64,000 nt of DNA, from the IMG/VR virus record IMGVR_UViG_3300045044_000056, positions 21,184 through 85,183 of that record; one strand, written 5' to 3'. Each line of letters opens with the position of its first letter. Within the stretch, counting starts at the first letter, position 1. The notes beneath the pieces are model-generated. The model did no database searches, was not told the origin of the DNA, and saw only the letters and a program-made list of their open reading frames with translations. The position numbers and the translations under genes are program-made. Of this stretch, positions 21,089 to 30,180 are shown piece by piece. This DNA comes from a virus.

Positions 21089-21949
21089 CTATGCTCCCAG
21101 CTTGGCCAGTTCCGCCTTGATGCTGGCGAACGTCTGCGGTCCGCACGCACCATCGACGACTAATGGCGGGTGTTGCTGTTGATAGATCGCGGTCTTGGAC
21201 TTGGTCTTAGGACCTAACGCGCCGTCGACGGTTAACGGCCCGGACACCTCATCGCCCACGACCAGCTTGTTCAAGCTTTGCTGCAACCAGAACACGTCGA
21301 GCTGGTCAGGCGGAATGACATCGGCCGGCGACGGAGTGGTGCCCTCGGTCGGGATCACAAACCCGTCGAGATGCGCGATGTACCAGAGCTGCGGCGCGCA
21401 CCCGACCTGAGAGTCGCGCACATGCGCTTCGAAATGACCATCCGAGGTGTACTTGCCGCCAGGGCCATGGGGCGGATCGTATTGGTTCGTGCACGACCAC
21501 AAGTATGGACTCGGAATGCCGTGAAAGAAGTATCCCAGCCCGTTATAGGGTTGGAGTTCAAACAGCATCCGCTCGATGGTCCAGTTTTGAATTTTTTGCA
21601 GGCTCTTCATGCGCAACGCATCGCACGCCGATTCGTAGAATGTGAACGGCGGACCATGCCCGACATGCGGCCGCCCGGCGGGAACATGCCGCGTGTACCA
21701 ACCGAGCGAGTCGCCGCAATGCAGATGCGTGCGGCCAAGATGGGCAACGCCGCCCTCGCGCGAGTCGATGACGCCGATCATGTACCAAGGCACGCCCACG
21801 GTGTGCTCGACTTGCTGATAGGTTGCTTTGAGTTGGATGATCTTGCGCGCGTCGAACTCCATTTCACGCGATTGCCGCAGGATCTTCATCGCCGCCCATT
21901 GCCGGGAAATGATCGGCTCTTGCTGCGCATAAAGGTACGGTCTGGGCAT
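21089..21949 (-). CDS. Endolysin: lysozyme-like domain + peptidoglycan-binding repeat
   Basis: This 286-residue protein has a lysozyme-like N-terminal domain (about residues 40-190): PWYMIGVIDSREGG with the likely catalytic Glu, HCGDSLGWYTRHVPAGRP, PPFTFYESACDAL and YNGLGYFFHGIPSPYLW. A C-terminal PG-binding motif follows (LTVDGALGPKTK and VVDGACGPQTF). There is no signal peptide, so it depends on the holin. ATG 21949 overlaps the previous stop (TGATG). Confidence 0.8.
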   Translation of the reverse strand: MPRPYLYAQQEPIISRQWAAMKILRQSREMEFDARKIIQLKATYQQVEHTVGVPWYMIGVIDSREGGVAHLGRTHLHCGDSLGWYTRHVPAGRPHVGHGPPFTFYESACDALRMKSLQKIQNWTIERMLFELQPYNGLGYFFHGIPSPYLWSCTNQYDPPHGPGGKYTSDGHFEAHVRDSQVGCAPQLWYIAHLDGFVIPTEGTTPSPADVIPPDQLDVFWLQQSLNKLVVGDEVSGPLTVDGALGPKTKSKTAIYQQQHPPLVVDGACGPQTFASIKAELAKLGA

Positions 21950-22392
21950 CAGAAACCTCTCCAAGCCCACCACGGTGGGAACACAAAGAAGATGTCGTCG
22001 TCGGCGGTCGGTTGAGCTGGCGGTGCTGGCAGCTCGGTGATGTTGTTTGCAATGTTGAACGGATTGGCAGCGACCAGGATCTGGCCGATCCAGAAGATGT
22101 CCCGGCTTGCACCTTCGGTGACCTGCAGAGCGTCGGTGTAGCGCCCAGGAACGAGCGTGGTGTACTGACTGGGGATCTCGATCTGGATCGCGCCTTGCGT
22201 GGCGTTGGTCTTGCTGACGCTGGCGTTGGCGTTGATCCCGTCAACCGGCTCCCCATTCATATCGAGCAGCGTGAACGCCAGCGTGGCGTTGGTCACATCC
22301 AGCAATGCACCGCTGGCATCGTACAACGTGCCAGCAATGGTCCAGTCAGCGCCGGACACGACGTCGATGTCTGGATGATAGACAACCGCCAC
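21949..22392 (-). CDS. Beta-rich virion-associated protein
   Basis: This 147-residue protein begins ATG-AVVYHPDIDVVSGADWTIAGTLYDASG and is Ig-like or BppU-like in pattern (strands with NATLAFTLLDMNGEPV). It ends in a Trp-rich tail. It lies between the long repeat fibre gene and the endolysin, fitting a fibre cap or accessory protein. No family is assigned with certainty. Confidence 0.55.
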   Translation of the reverse strand: MAVVYHPDIDVVSGADWTIAGTLYDASGALLDVTNATLAFTLLDMNGEPVDGINANASVSKTNATQGAIQIEIPSQYTTLVPGRYTDALQVTEGASRDIFWIGQILVAANPFNIANNITELPAPPAQPTADDDIFFVFPPWWAWRGF

Positions 22393-22402
22393 ACATGCCT
22401 CC

Positions 22403-25400
22403 TCAATGCATTGTCACGAAGTCGCCCTTGCCGGTGATTTTCTCGAGCCGGTTCTGCTGACCGCCGACCGCCGCCGCACTCGGGCGGCCGATGATGCCGA
22501 TCTGTTCGTCGGTGTCGCGGCCGGCCAGCGCTGCTGCAGCCGAGCGGCGACCAGCGACGCCGAGGCTGCTACGGCTTGCACGCCCGATGATGGTTGCCGT
22601 CAGCACGCGAATGCTGGTCTGCAGCAGGCTGGCATTGAGGGCGCCGGTGCCAGCGAGCTGTGTCTGATCGATATGCTGCAGCAGCCGCAGGCGGGTATCG
22701 ATGTATCCGGCCGCCGCCAGCAACGTGGTAACGCGTTGGAAGTGGCTAACCCCGACATTCAGACTGCACGTGCCATTGAGCAGCGTTTGCAGCCCCAGGA
22801 GGGCGCGCGCCTGTGCGCTGAATGTGCCGGCGCCCGAGAGCGCGAGCTGCGCGCTGAGCTGCAGCTGCATCGCCGCGGTCATCGTGGCATTACCGTTGAG
22901 CGCAGCCTGCGCCACACGGGCGGCAATTGCGTTCACCGTCAACGCAGCAACGCCGCTCAGACTGGTGGTCGCCAGCAGCAGCCTGGCACTGGCGGAAGCA
23001 GTTACTGCACCGGCGCCTGCCAGCAATGCACCTGCGCTCATCCGCTGTAAGGTCGCAGCCGCCAGCGTGCTATCACCGATCAGCAGCGCCGAGCCTTGCC
23101 AAATGCCGGGGGTGTACTTGACAACGTCAGCCGCGATCGCACCGGCACCCGCGAGGGTCGCCCGCGCCGTCATCCATTGGGTGGAACCGCTGGTCAGCGC
23201 ACCGACGCCGGCAAACGCAGCGGGCATGGACATCCGCTGCGTCGCCGACGCGGTCATCGCGCCCTGACCGGCAACGGCGACGGCCAGCGCCTCGATAACC
23301 GATGCCGCGGGAGAGGTGAGCGCGCCCGCGCCAGCGAACGCTACAGCGGCCTGATTCTGTTGCGCGACCTGCGCCGTCAGCGCGCTCGACCCGTTGAGTG
23401 CGGCCGAGGCGACCAGCGTCGCCTGCAAGGCTGCCGAAAGATTGCCAATGCCGGTGAACGTGGCGCTGCCCTGCCACAGTTGCCCGGCTAGCTTGACGAT
23501 ATCGGCGACCAGCGTGCTGGCGCCAGTGAGCGCGGTGCTCGCCGCCATCCATTGGGTGGTGGCGATGCTGAGCGCGCCGTTGGCGGTCAGGCTGCTGCTG
23601 GCCAGCATCCATTGCGTGCTGGCAATACTGGCAGTGCTGGCACCAACAAAGTTGGCGACCAACGGCATTTGAACTTGCGGGGTGACGGCGAGTTGACCGG
23701 CGCCGATCAGAACTGAGGAGACGCCCATCCAGTGGGTGACACTGGGCGGAAGGGCGAACTGACCAGCGCCGGCCATGGCGAGGGCCATCGCCATTCGATC
23801 TTGTAGGTTGGCAGTCAGTGCGCTGACGCCAGGGAAGTTGCCTTCGACCGACCACAAATTGTGGCCTGGGATGTACAGGTCGGTGAGCAGGCTGGCGGCG
23901 CCTGCCAATGTGCTCGCGATTTGTTGCCGCTGGATTGCGGCAGCCGTCAGCGCGCCGATGCCGCTGTAGTTGGTGGCGATGACCATCCATTGCGTCGAGC
24001 CGGATGTCAGCGCACCGGCGCCAGCGAAGGTCGCGGTTGGCAGTAGCGCGCGGAACGCATCAGCGCTCATCGCGCCGATACCGGCGAGCCCAGCAGTGAC
24101 CGCGTGCCATTGCGTACTAGCGCTGGTCAGATTGCCAGCACCGGCGAACGCGCTGGCCGCCTGCATCAATTGCCGTGCATTGACGGCCAATATGTTGCCG
24201 ACGCCTGCGTAAGTCGGCCCGTACAGAACCTTTTGTAGCGTCGCGATGCTGAGCCCACCGGCGCCCGGCATGCTGGCATTGGCGACCAACAACTGATCGA
24301 TTACATCGACCGCGGTCCAGTTGACGGAGGCCGCGCCAGCGAATGTCGCGGTCGACAACAGTTTCTGCAGGTCAGTGATCGCTAGGCTGCCGGCGCCTGC
24401 CAGTGCGGTGGCGATGGCATGCCACTGCGTCGAACCGGAAGTCAGGTTGCCAACGCCCGCGAACGTGGTCGTAGGCAGCAGTTTATTGAGGCTGACGGTC
24501 TGACTGCTGGCGCCCGTGAACGTGGCAGCGATAACCTGCCACTGCGCTATTGGCACCGATAGCGCCCCGGCGCCGGCCAACGTGGTAACAGGCAGCAGCT
24601 TCTGCAGATCCGTGACCGCCAGCGAGCCGAGGCCAGCGAAGGTCGCCGAGCCCTGCCACAACTGCGCCGCTAGTTTCGTTACATCGGCAGCGAGCGCACC
24701 GACGCCAGCCAGCGCAGTGCCGACGGTCATCCACTGGGTACTGTTCCAGGTAGCGCCGCCAGCACCGGCGAAGGTCGGTCCGTACAACAGCTTCTGTGGT
24801 TGAATGCTAAGGCTGAGGCTACCAGCACCAGACAATGTAGAAGCAATGGTTTCCCATTGTGTGGCTGCTGCCGTCAGCGCGCCAGCGCCAGCATAAGCCG
24901 GACCGTATAGAATTTTCTGCAAGGCTATCGGCGTGGTGAGCGCACCGACGCCTGCCAATGTCGTACCGAACGCCAGCAGCTGGTCAGTGATGTCGGTCGT
25001 AGTCCAATTGGCAAAACCCGCGCCAGCGAATGCGCCACTAGCCTGCATCAGCTGGTCGATAGGATCGACGCTGGTCCAGTTGGCGCCTCCGACACCGGCC
25101 AGCGTAGCTTTGGCCTGCATCAGCTGGTCGATGACATCGACCACGGTCCAATTGGCGCCGCCAGCACCGACGAGCGTCGCCGAGCCCTGCAGCAACTGCG
25201 CGAGATGCTGCACCGTCATGTCGGCGGTCAGCCGTCCACCGCCGTGCATGCCAAGCAGTTCGTAGCCGACGTCGACTGTCAGTACGCCGCTGGCCGACCA
25301 GTTCAATGTCTCCAGCGGTTGCTTGCCGAGGTCGGCGGTCAGTGCACCGACGGCGGTGAAGTTCAATTGCTCCAGCGGCAGCTTATCGAGGAAGGCAGTT

Positions 25401-26146
25401 AATGCACCGACGCCGGTGTAGATCGGCGTGTCGGTGTCGAGATATTGATCAATCCGGTCCGACGCTGGCCAGTTGGCGCTACCAGCACCCGCGAAGTTGG
25501 CGGCGATAAACTCGGTAAAGACCGTCGTGGTGATCAGCGCGGTGCCGACACGGAACAGCACGTTGTCGCCGTTGGAACCGCCGGTCGAAGTTTCCTGCCA
25601 CTCAAGCTGGAAGAACAAGTATTCGTTGTTGAGCGTGATGGCGCCGGGCGACCAAGTCGTAGTGCCCATGCCGTTGACATCAGCGGTCGTTGACAAGGTG
25701 ACGGCAGTGCCGACCAGCGAGCCCGATGTCAGTTCGCGCGCCGAGGTGCCGTCCTGGTTAGCGCTCGCCCACACCCGCATGTTCAAATGGCCGACGCAGC
25801 CCGCCGTGCTGGCGCGCAGCATCAGCGACAATGTCCAGGCACCGGATGCGAATTGACCGGTGTAGGCTACCGGCGTGGTGAAGAAATCGCCCGCCGTGGT
25901 CGCGCCGGAGCCGGTTCCTTTGTTTGGTCCGCTCGCTCCAGATATGAAGGATGTTGCTTGGCCGGTGGCCGTTGACGCTGCGGTCGCACCTAAGAATGCT
26001 TTGTAGAAGTTGATCGGCAGTTTGTTGATCGACCAGCCGAAGGCACTGTTAGCTGCAGTCGGTGCCGTGCCACCGTCCTGTAGGTTGCCGCCCCAGCCTG
26101 GCGAGGTGGCGGCAGTGCCGAGGATGTAAAAGGTTTTTGCTGGCAC
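22403..26146 (-). CDS. Giant AGxGxL-repeat fibre protein
   Basis: This 1247-residue protein has a beta-rich N-terminal domain of about 230 residues (MPAKTFYILGTAATSPGW onward). Some 45-50 imperfect repeats of roughly 19-20 residues follow, with the pattern FAGAGALTxxxTQWxxIAT. The same repeat is found in the proteins at 30181 and 46615. Hydrophobic spacing suits a beta-solenoid or fibrous trimer. It is probably a tail fibre or appendage. Receptor binding is inferred. Confidence 0.75.
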   Translation of the reverse strand: MPAKTFYILGTAATSPGWGGNLQDGGTAPTAANSAFGWSINKLPINFYKAFLGATAASTATGQATSFISGASGPNKGTGSGATTAGDFFTTPVAYTGQFASGAWTLSLMLRASTAGCVGHLNMRVWASANQDGTSARELTSGSLVGTAVTLSTTADVNGMGTTTWSPGAITLNNEYLFFQLEWQETSTGGSNGDNVLFRVGTALITTTVFTEFIAANFAGAGSANWPASDRIDQYLDTDTPIYTGVGALTAFLDKLPLEQLNFTAVGALTADLGKQPLETLNWSASGVLTVDVGYELLGMHGGGRLTADMTVQHLAQLLQGSATLVGAGGANWTVVDVIDQLMQAKATLAGVGGANWTSVDPIDQLMQASGAFAGAGFANWTTTDITDQLLAFGTTLAGVGALTTPIALQKILYGPAYAGAGALTAAATQWETIASTLSGAGSLSLSIQPQKLLYGPTFAGAGGATWNSTQWMTVGTALAGVGALAADVTKLAAQLWQGSATFAGLGSLAVTDLQKLLPVTTLAGAGALSVPIAQWQVIAATFTGASSQTVSLNKLLPTTTFAGVGNLTSGSTQWHAIATALAGAGSLAITDLQKLLSTATFAGAASVNWTAVDVIDQLLVANASMPGAGGLSIATLQKVLYGPTYAGVGNILAVNARQLMQAASAFAGAGNLTSASTQWHAVTAGLAGIGAMSADAFRALLPTATFAGAGALTSGSTQWMVIATNYSGIGALTAAAIQRQQIASTLAGAASLLTDLYIPGHNLWSVEGNFPGVSALTANLQDRMAMALAMAGAGQFALPPSVTHWMGVSSVLIGAGQLAVTPQVQMPLVANFVGASTASIASTQWMLASSSLTANGALSIATTQWMAASTALTGASTLVADIVKLAGQLWQGSATFTGIGNLSAALQATLVASAALNGSSALTAQVAQQNQAAVAFAGAGALTSPAASVIEALAVAVAGQGAMTASATQRMSMPAAFAGVGALTSGSTQWMTARATLAGAGAIAADVVKYTPGIWQGSALLIGDSTLAAATLQRMSAGALLAGAGAVTASASARLLLATTSLSGVAALTVNAIAARVAQAALNGNATMTAAMQLQLSAQLALSGAGTFSAQARALLGLQTLLNGTCSLNVGVSHFQRVTTLLAAAGYIDTRLRLLQHIDQTQLAGTGALNASLLQTSIRVLTATIIGRASRSSLGVAGRRSAAAALAGRDTDEQIGIIGRPSAAAVGGQQNRLEKITGKGDFVTMH

Positions 26147-26445
26147 TAGTCGTCAACCCACTGGAACGTATAGGTGCAGTTGGGATAGTTCTTGATGGCG
26201 TCTGGATCGCCGGGCCACAGCACGCAGCCCATCATGTAATAGCTATCCTCCTGTCCCGACGGCACCGCACCGATATGGCCGATGCAGAAGCCGCGCCCTT
26301 CGGGACTGTCGCGCCATTCAAACAGCGGGCAATAACCCGCCACGGCCGGTGGATGAGTATCCACCAGCGCCGAGATGCCGGACGGCGGGCTACCCTTGCA
26401 GCAATCGCCGCATCGGCAGCAATAGCCGCCGCGCACCCAGCCCAT
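26146..26445 (-). CDS. Cys-cluster protein among fibre genes
   Basis: This 99-residue protein begins MGWVRGGYCCRCGDCCKGSPP and has further Cys at YCPLFEW, GFCIGH and MGCVLW, like a compact YkgJ metal-binding cluster. ATG 26445 overlaps the previous stop (TGATG). Its place in the structural operon suggests fibre assembly or metal-dependent modification, which is inference. Confidence 0.6.
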   Translation of the reverse strand: MGWVRGGYCCRCGDCCKGSPPSGISALVDTHPPAVAGYCPLFEWRDSPEGRGFCIGHIGAVPSGQEDSYYMMGCVLWPGDPDAIKNYPNCTYTFQWVDD

Positions 26446-26846
26446 CAGCTCAGCGTGATGATTAGCGCCGAGGTGGCCAACACCAGCGAGTCGCCCGCGA
26501 GCGGTGTGCGTGGCGTGGCCAAGTTGCCGTACCACAGCATATTGCCAGCGGCCGACGAGATCGTGTCAGCAATGAACAGTCCGCTGATCACCGCCGAGGT
26601 CGAGAACGGCCCGAAGGTGGCGGCCGCCGAGTTATAGGTCGAGCCAGAGCCGGCCGGCGTGGATGCTGGCGCGAACCCAGGCGACTGCCGGGTGTAGCCA
26701 GAACCGCCAGCCACTTCGGACGACGCGTTGGAAGCTGGAGGGCCCAGACTGAGCCCGATGTATGCAGCAGGAGGAGACGCGGGGGCGGCGCCTTTCAGCA
26801 CCCAGTCCAGCATGTTCTTCTGCGCCCACAAACCGATATTTGCCAT
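26445..26846 (-). CDS. Phage tail fibre-like protein
   Basis: This 133-residue protein has YIGLSLGPP near the N-terminus, GGSGYTRQSPGF in the middle, and ISGLFIADTISSAAGNMLWYGNL followed by LAGDSLVLATSALIITLS. This order recurs in small phage tail fibre proteins. It probably forms part of the distal tail. It is separated by 3 nt from the methyltransferase gene. Confidence 0.7.
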   Translation of the reverse strand: MANIGLWAQKNMLDWVLKGAAPASPPAAYIGLSLGPPASNASSEVAGGSGYTRQSPGFAPASTPAGSGSTYNSAAATFGPFSTSAVISGLFIADTISSAAGNMLWYGNLATPRTPLAGDSLVLATSALIITLS

Positions 26847-26849
26847 AGA

Positions 26850-27542
26850 TCAGTCTCCTTCTGCTTCAGATTGATAAAAGGCCACGCGGCCTCTTGCGAA
26901 CTCAAACGGTTCAGGCTCACCGATGAGCCGGAACTGTCGTTGTAATTCAGCCCAGACATCTTGATGGTCATCCAACCAATCAAACTGTCGAGCGTACAGC
27001 ACCGGCACGAAACGACCTGGATCGTTCACCACCAGCAATAGACCGCCGGGTAACAGATTGCGGTGCAAGAACGCGATGTCCTCAGCCGGCGCCCGACAGT
27101 GTTGCAGTGTCCACACCGTTATCGCCGCATTGAACTCAGGTGCCAGCTCGTCGCACATCTCGGCCGACATCGGAACGAATCGGTTGCTGTTGACATACAC
27201 CTCGGCCATGCTGCGCATAGTTTGAGAGATGTCGATGCCGACCACGCGACAGCCGTAACGTGTGATGGCGACCTTGGCTAATCGACCGATGCCACAGCCG
27301 TAATCGAGCAACCAACTGTCCTTGTTCAGCCCGAGCCGATCAAGGTACGGCAGCATAGCGTTGCTGTCCTGCTCCCAACGATGCTCGGTATCTATATGTC
27401 TGTCGGGATATAGAATTACCTGTTTAGCCTGCTTGATCGATTGCGCATTGAAGATCAGCGGATTGTAGTCGGCATCGACGACCGGGCCGATGCTGGCGCC
27501 AGAACCGTCAACGGCAATGGAACGAACGAGCGTGCCGCGCAT
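26850..27542 (-). CDS. Class I SAM-dependent methyltransferase
   Basis: This 230-residue protein has the SAM-binding motif LLDYGCGIGRLAKVA (about residue 77), then VVGIDISQTM and AAITVWTLQHC, the order of small class I methyltransferases. Substrate is unknown. Its place beside fibre genes and the FkbM-glycosyltransferase fusion suggests modification of fibre or glycan. ATG 27542 is 1 nt after the preceding stop; longer starts exist. Confidence 0.75.
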   Translation of the reverse strand: MRGTLVRSIAVDGSGASIGPVVDADYNPLIFNAQSIKQAKQVILYPDRHIDTEHRWEQDSNAMLPYLDRLGLNKDSWLLDYGCGIGRLAKVAITRYGCRVVGIDISQTMRSMAEVYVNSNRFVPMSAEMCDELAPEFNAAITVWTLQHCRAPAEDIAFLHRNLLPGGLLLVVNDPGRFVPVLYARQFDWLDDHQDVWAELQRQFRLIGEPEPFEFARGRVAFYQSEAEGD

Positions 27543-27543
27543 G

Positions 27544-27783
27544 TCAGTGCCGCTGTACGATCTTGCCATCCTTATCGACGACATGAACTTTGCTGTCATC
27601 GATACCGAGCTGGCCGAACCCTTTGTGCTCCGACAGTGAATTGGCCTGCACCGGGCGGCAGATTTGATAGAGCGCGCGCGGCTGCGTGCCAGGCACCAAC
27701 ATCCAGCCCTCCTTAGTTTTGGCTTCCAGCGCCTGTTGAATGCTGGGGTCGAGCGGAAGGATCAGAATGTCGAACTCAAGCAT
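27544..27783 (-). CDS. Hypothetical protein
   Basis: This 79-residue protein includes LEFDILILPLDPSIQQALEAKTKEGWMLVPG, an alpha/beta pattern like small phage proteins of the DUF4177 style, though this is uncertain. It follows the terminator of the FkbM gene and probably starts a new transcription unit with the methyltransferase. A CTCC-rich (GGAG on the coding strand) RBS precedes it. Confidence 0.5.
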   Translation of the reverse strand: MLEFDILILPLDPSIQQALEAKTKEGWMLVPGTQPRALYQICRPVQANSLSEHKGFGQLGIDDSKVHVVDKDGKIVQRH

Positions 27784-27801
27784 GTTTCTCCTCCAGACAC
27801 G

Positions 27802-27824
27802 AAAAGCCCGCCGGAACGGCGGGC
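27802..27824 (-). terminator. Rho-independent terminator (minus strand)
   Basis: GCCCGCCG/CGGCGGGC with a GAA loop has AAAA on its left, ending leftward transcription after the FkbM-glycosyltransferase gene. Confidence 0.75.
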
Positions 27825-27853
27825 CATCAGTTCTGTTTGTTCCTTGGTTTTGG

Positions 27854-29695
27854 CTAAGGACTTAATAGTTTCACTGCGGTCTTCAGAACGAGATCTGCGC
27901 TGATATCGCTAATACAAGCCGCGCCGTTGCCCCATTGGTTGACGCGGCAAGTCTCTAGATCGGTATGCAACCGGTGACATGGCCAACATGGAACGCGCTC
28001 TGGGTCGGCGTGCAGCGACGTGGTGTTGAGCCAATGCTTGGTGATGTTCTCGACCGAGGCATGACTGTGCAGCATGATCTTGGGCATTGGCTCAAATGCG
28101 ACGCCCCACATCAGCCCAGTATCGGGGCCGATCATCAGGTCGAGCGACTGCGTGAACGACAACGAGCGCCGCAGCGGCCAGCCCTCGCCGCCAGCGTGGT
28201 GCAGGCCGTCGTGGTTGCCGTTCTGCGCCGTGACCATTTCCAAGCACTGCTTGGCCAGCGGGAAGTCGGCGCGATCACCTTCGCCGCCGCCGATCAATAC
28301 CACCTGCGCACCGATCTCTTTGATCAGGCGGCTGATGGTCTGCGGCGTCTGTGGGTAGACCTTGTCAACGCGGGTGCCGTTCAGGCACCAGCCAATGATC
28401 GGACCCTTGCCAATTTTATCCTTGGTCTGTTGCGCCAGCTCAATTTCCTGGTCGGTCGGCCAGAACAGCTTGTCGAACACATATGGCATGCCGAACAGAT
28501 CGTGCGTGCTCTCCAAATAGCTGCCGCCGAGCAACTTGCGGCGATACTCTTGCGGCCACCAGAATGCGCTCTGGATGGGAAAGGCCGCATGCAACACTTC
28601 GACCGAATGCCCGAGATTGACGAATTTGGCATATTCCTTACCGCGTAAGACGAACACTTTCTGCCATGCCAATGGGTCCTGCGGCCAGTCTTTATGCTCG
28701 TATACGCTGAGCTTGTCGATGTAGGGGTTGTTCTCGAAGATCACCGAGTTTGGCGTCTGCGTAATCACCTCGACCATGAAGCCGGCATCCTTCAACGGCT
28801 TGCATACCGAAGCTGCAATCAGATTATCGCCGATGCCGCCGAACCGCACCACGCCAGCCCAGCTCTTAGCACCGACATCACGGCGCGCACGTGGGCGCCC
28901 AGGCAAGGCCGGCTGTAACGGTGCGATGATCGAAGCGTAGGGGACTACTTGCTCAGTCGGAATTGCTAGAATGTTTAGACTGCGATAGTTGAACTGCGGC
29001 AGCAACTCAGCCTTATTGTAATTGCGCGGATTGAAGATGTGCGGACTGTGCGTGAATACTTTATAGTCGTAGCGCTCAATTAGACCGATCAATTCTGCGC
29101 TGCGGTCCACCCGTCCAGCGTGGTCGTTCTCGACATACAGAATGGGACGGCAGCGCTCGATCAGTTGCTTGGCGCCGCGCAGCACTTCACATTCCATGCC
29201 CTCGACATCGACCTTGATAAAACTGACTGGACTGTCGAGCATGACGGCGTCCAGCGTATCCATGTCGACCTTGCCGCCGAAATCAATCTGTTTGTTAAGT
29301 TCGACGCCGCCGTAATTCTTGTGCGGCACCGCCGCCAATGGCGGCACAATCATCTCGCCGTAGCGATCGCTGACCACGAGCTGATGCAACTGCACGCGAT
29401 CAGACAGTTGTTGGGTGTTACGCTCCAGCAGATTGAAGTTCTCTGGCTGTGGTTCGAACGCGTGCACCTTGCCGTCGCTGCCGACCATATCGGCGAACGG
29501 CAAGGTCAGCACCCCAATGTTGGCGCCGACATCGAGCACGGTCCAGCCCGGCTTGATGATCTGGCGCAGAAACTCGACCTCTAGTTCGCTGTATTCCCCA
29601 TAGAGCGCAAGGCTGGCGCCAATGAACAGGTCATCGGCGTAGTAGCTCATCTCGCCATAGCGCGTGGCAACGGTCTTGATATTGCTCGCCAGCAT
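27854..29695 (-). CDS. FkbM methyltransferase-glycosyltransferase fusion
   Basis: This 613-residue protein has an N-terminal FkbM-type methyltransferase (about residues 1-230): VLDVGANIGVLTLPFA, HAFEPQPENF and SFIKVDVEGMECEVLRGA. Its C-terminal half resembles glycosyltransferase family 9/heptosyltransferases: GIGDNLIAASV, IIGWCLNGTR, VVLIGGGEGDR and LDLMIGPDTGLMWG. Such a fusion in a virion gene cluster could glycosylate and methylate fibres, or alter host surface glycans. It has its own terminator. Confidence 0.75.
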   Translation of the reverse strand: MLASNIKTVATRYGEMSYYADDLFIGASLALYGEYSELEVEFLRQIIKPGWTVLDVGANIGVLTLPFADMVGSDGKVHAFEPQPENFNLLERNTQQLSDRVQLHQLVVSDRYGEMIVPPLAAVPHKNYGGVELNKQIDFGGKVDMDTLDAVMLDSPVSFIKVDVEGMECEVLRGAKQLIERCRPILYVENDHAGRVDRSAELIGLIERYDYKVFTHSPHIFNPRNYNKAELLPQFNYRSLNILAIPTEQVVPYASIIAPLQPALPGRPRARRDVGAKSWAGVVRFGGIGDNLIAASVCKPLKDAGFMVEVITQTPNSVIFENNPYIDKLSVYEHKDWPQDPLAWQKVFVLRGKEYAKFVNLGHSVEVLHAAFPIQSAFWWPQEYRRKLLGGSYLESTHDLFGMPYVFDKLFWPTDQEIELAQQTKDKIGKGPIIGWCLNGTRVDKVYPQTPQTISRLIKEIGAQVVLIGGGEGDRADFPLAKQCLEMVTAQNGNHDGLHHAGGEGWPLRRSLSFTQSLDLMIGPDTGLMWGVAFEPMPKIMLHSHASVENITKHWLNTTSLHADPERVPCWPCHRLHTDLETCRVNQWGNGAACISDISADLVLKTAVKLLSP

Positions 29696-29715
29696 CAGTC
29701 CTCCCTCAGCTTTGA

Positions 29716-30165
29716 TTAGCTGATCGTTGCGATGAAATTGTTGAACGCGGTCTGCAGTCCGGCGGTTTGTGTTGGTGTAAATTGGCGCGATGTCCGGCTA
29801 CCGTCTGCATTCAATGTGTTGCCCAGCAGATAGCCGCCGGTGCCGGTCGGGAAATTGGTCACAACCCAGTTGATGCAAGCCTGCGCGGCGTTGGTCGCAG
29901 TGGTGCAATCAGCACTCATGCTGCCGACGTAGCCTTGTCCGGTCGCGTAACTGTCGAGTCCTGTCGTTGCTTTCCACTGATTGATCTGGGTGATGAAATT
30001 GTTGAGGTAATCCAACAGTCGATACACATAGTTGGTATCGATGTTGTTGGCTTGCATGTTGCTCAGCGCATTCTGCGCTTCCATTTTGAGGCCACCGGCG
30101 AGATTGCGGATGTTGTTGTACGCATCGCTGGGCGACATGGCACCTTGCTGGGTTTGTAACGGCAC
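29716..30165 (-). CDS. Hypothetical virion-associated protein
   Basis: This 149-residue, mostly helical protein has conserved-looking YNNIRNLAGGLKMEAQNAL and a Thr/Gln-rich C-terminus. It lies between two fibre-type genes with short gaps. A structural or chaperone role is possible. No family is recognised. Confidence 0.55.
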   Translation of the reverse strand: MPLQTQQGAMSPSDAYNNIRNLAGGLKMEAQNALSNMQANNIDTNYVYRLLDYLNNFITQINQWKATTGLDSYATGQGYVGSMSADCTTATNAAQACINWVVTNFPTGTGGYLLGNTLNADGSRTSRQFTPTQTAGLQTAFNNFIATIS

Positions 30166-30180
30166 GTGTTCACTCCTTCG

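Noticed and set aside
22403-26146. Numerous plus-strand ORFs opposite the giant repeat protein
   Set aside because: They are shadows of the repetitive Ala/Gly-coding strand, with no homology signals.
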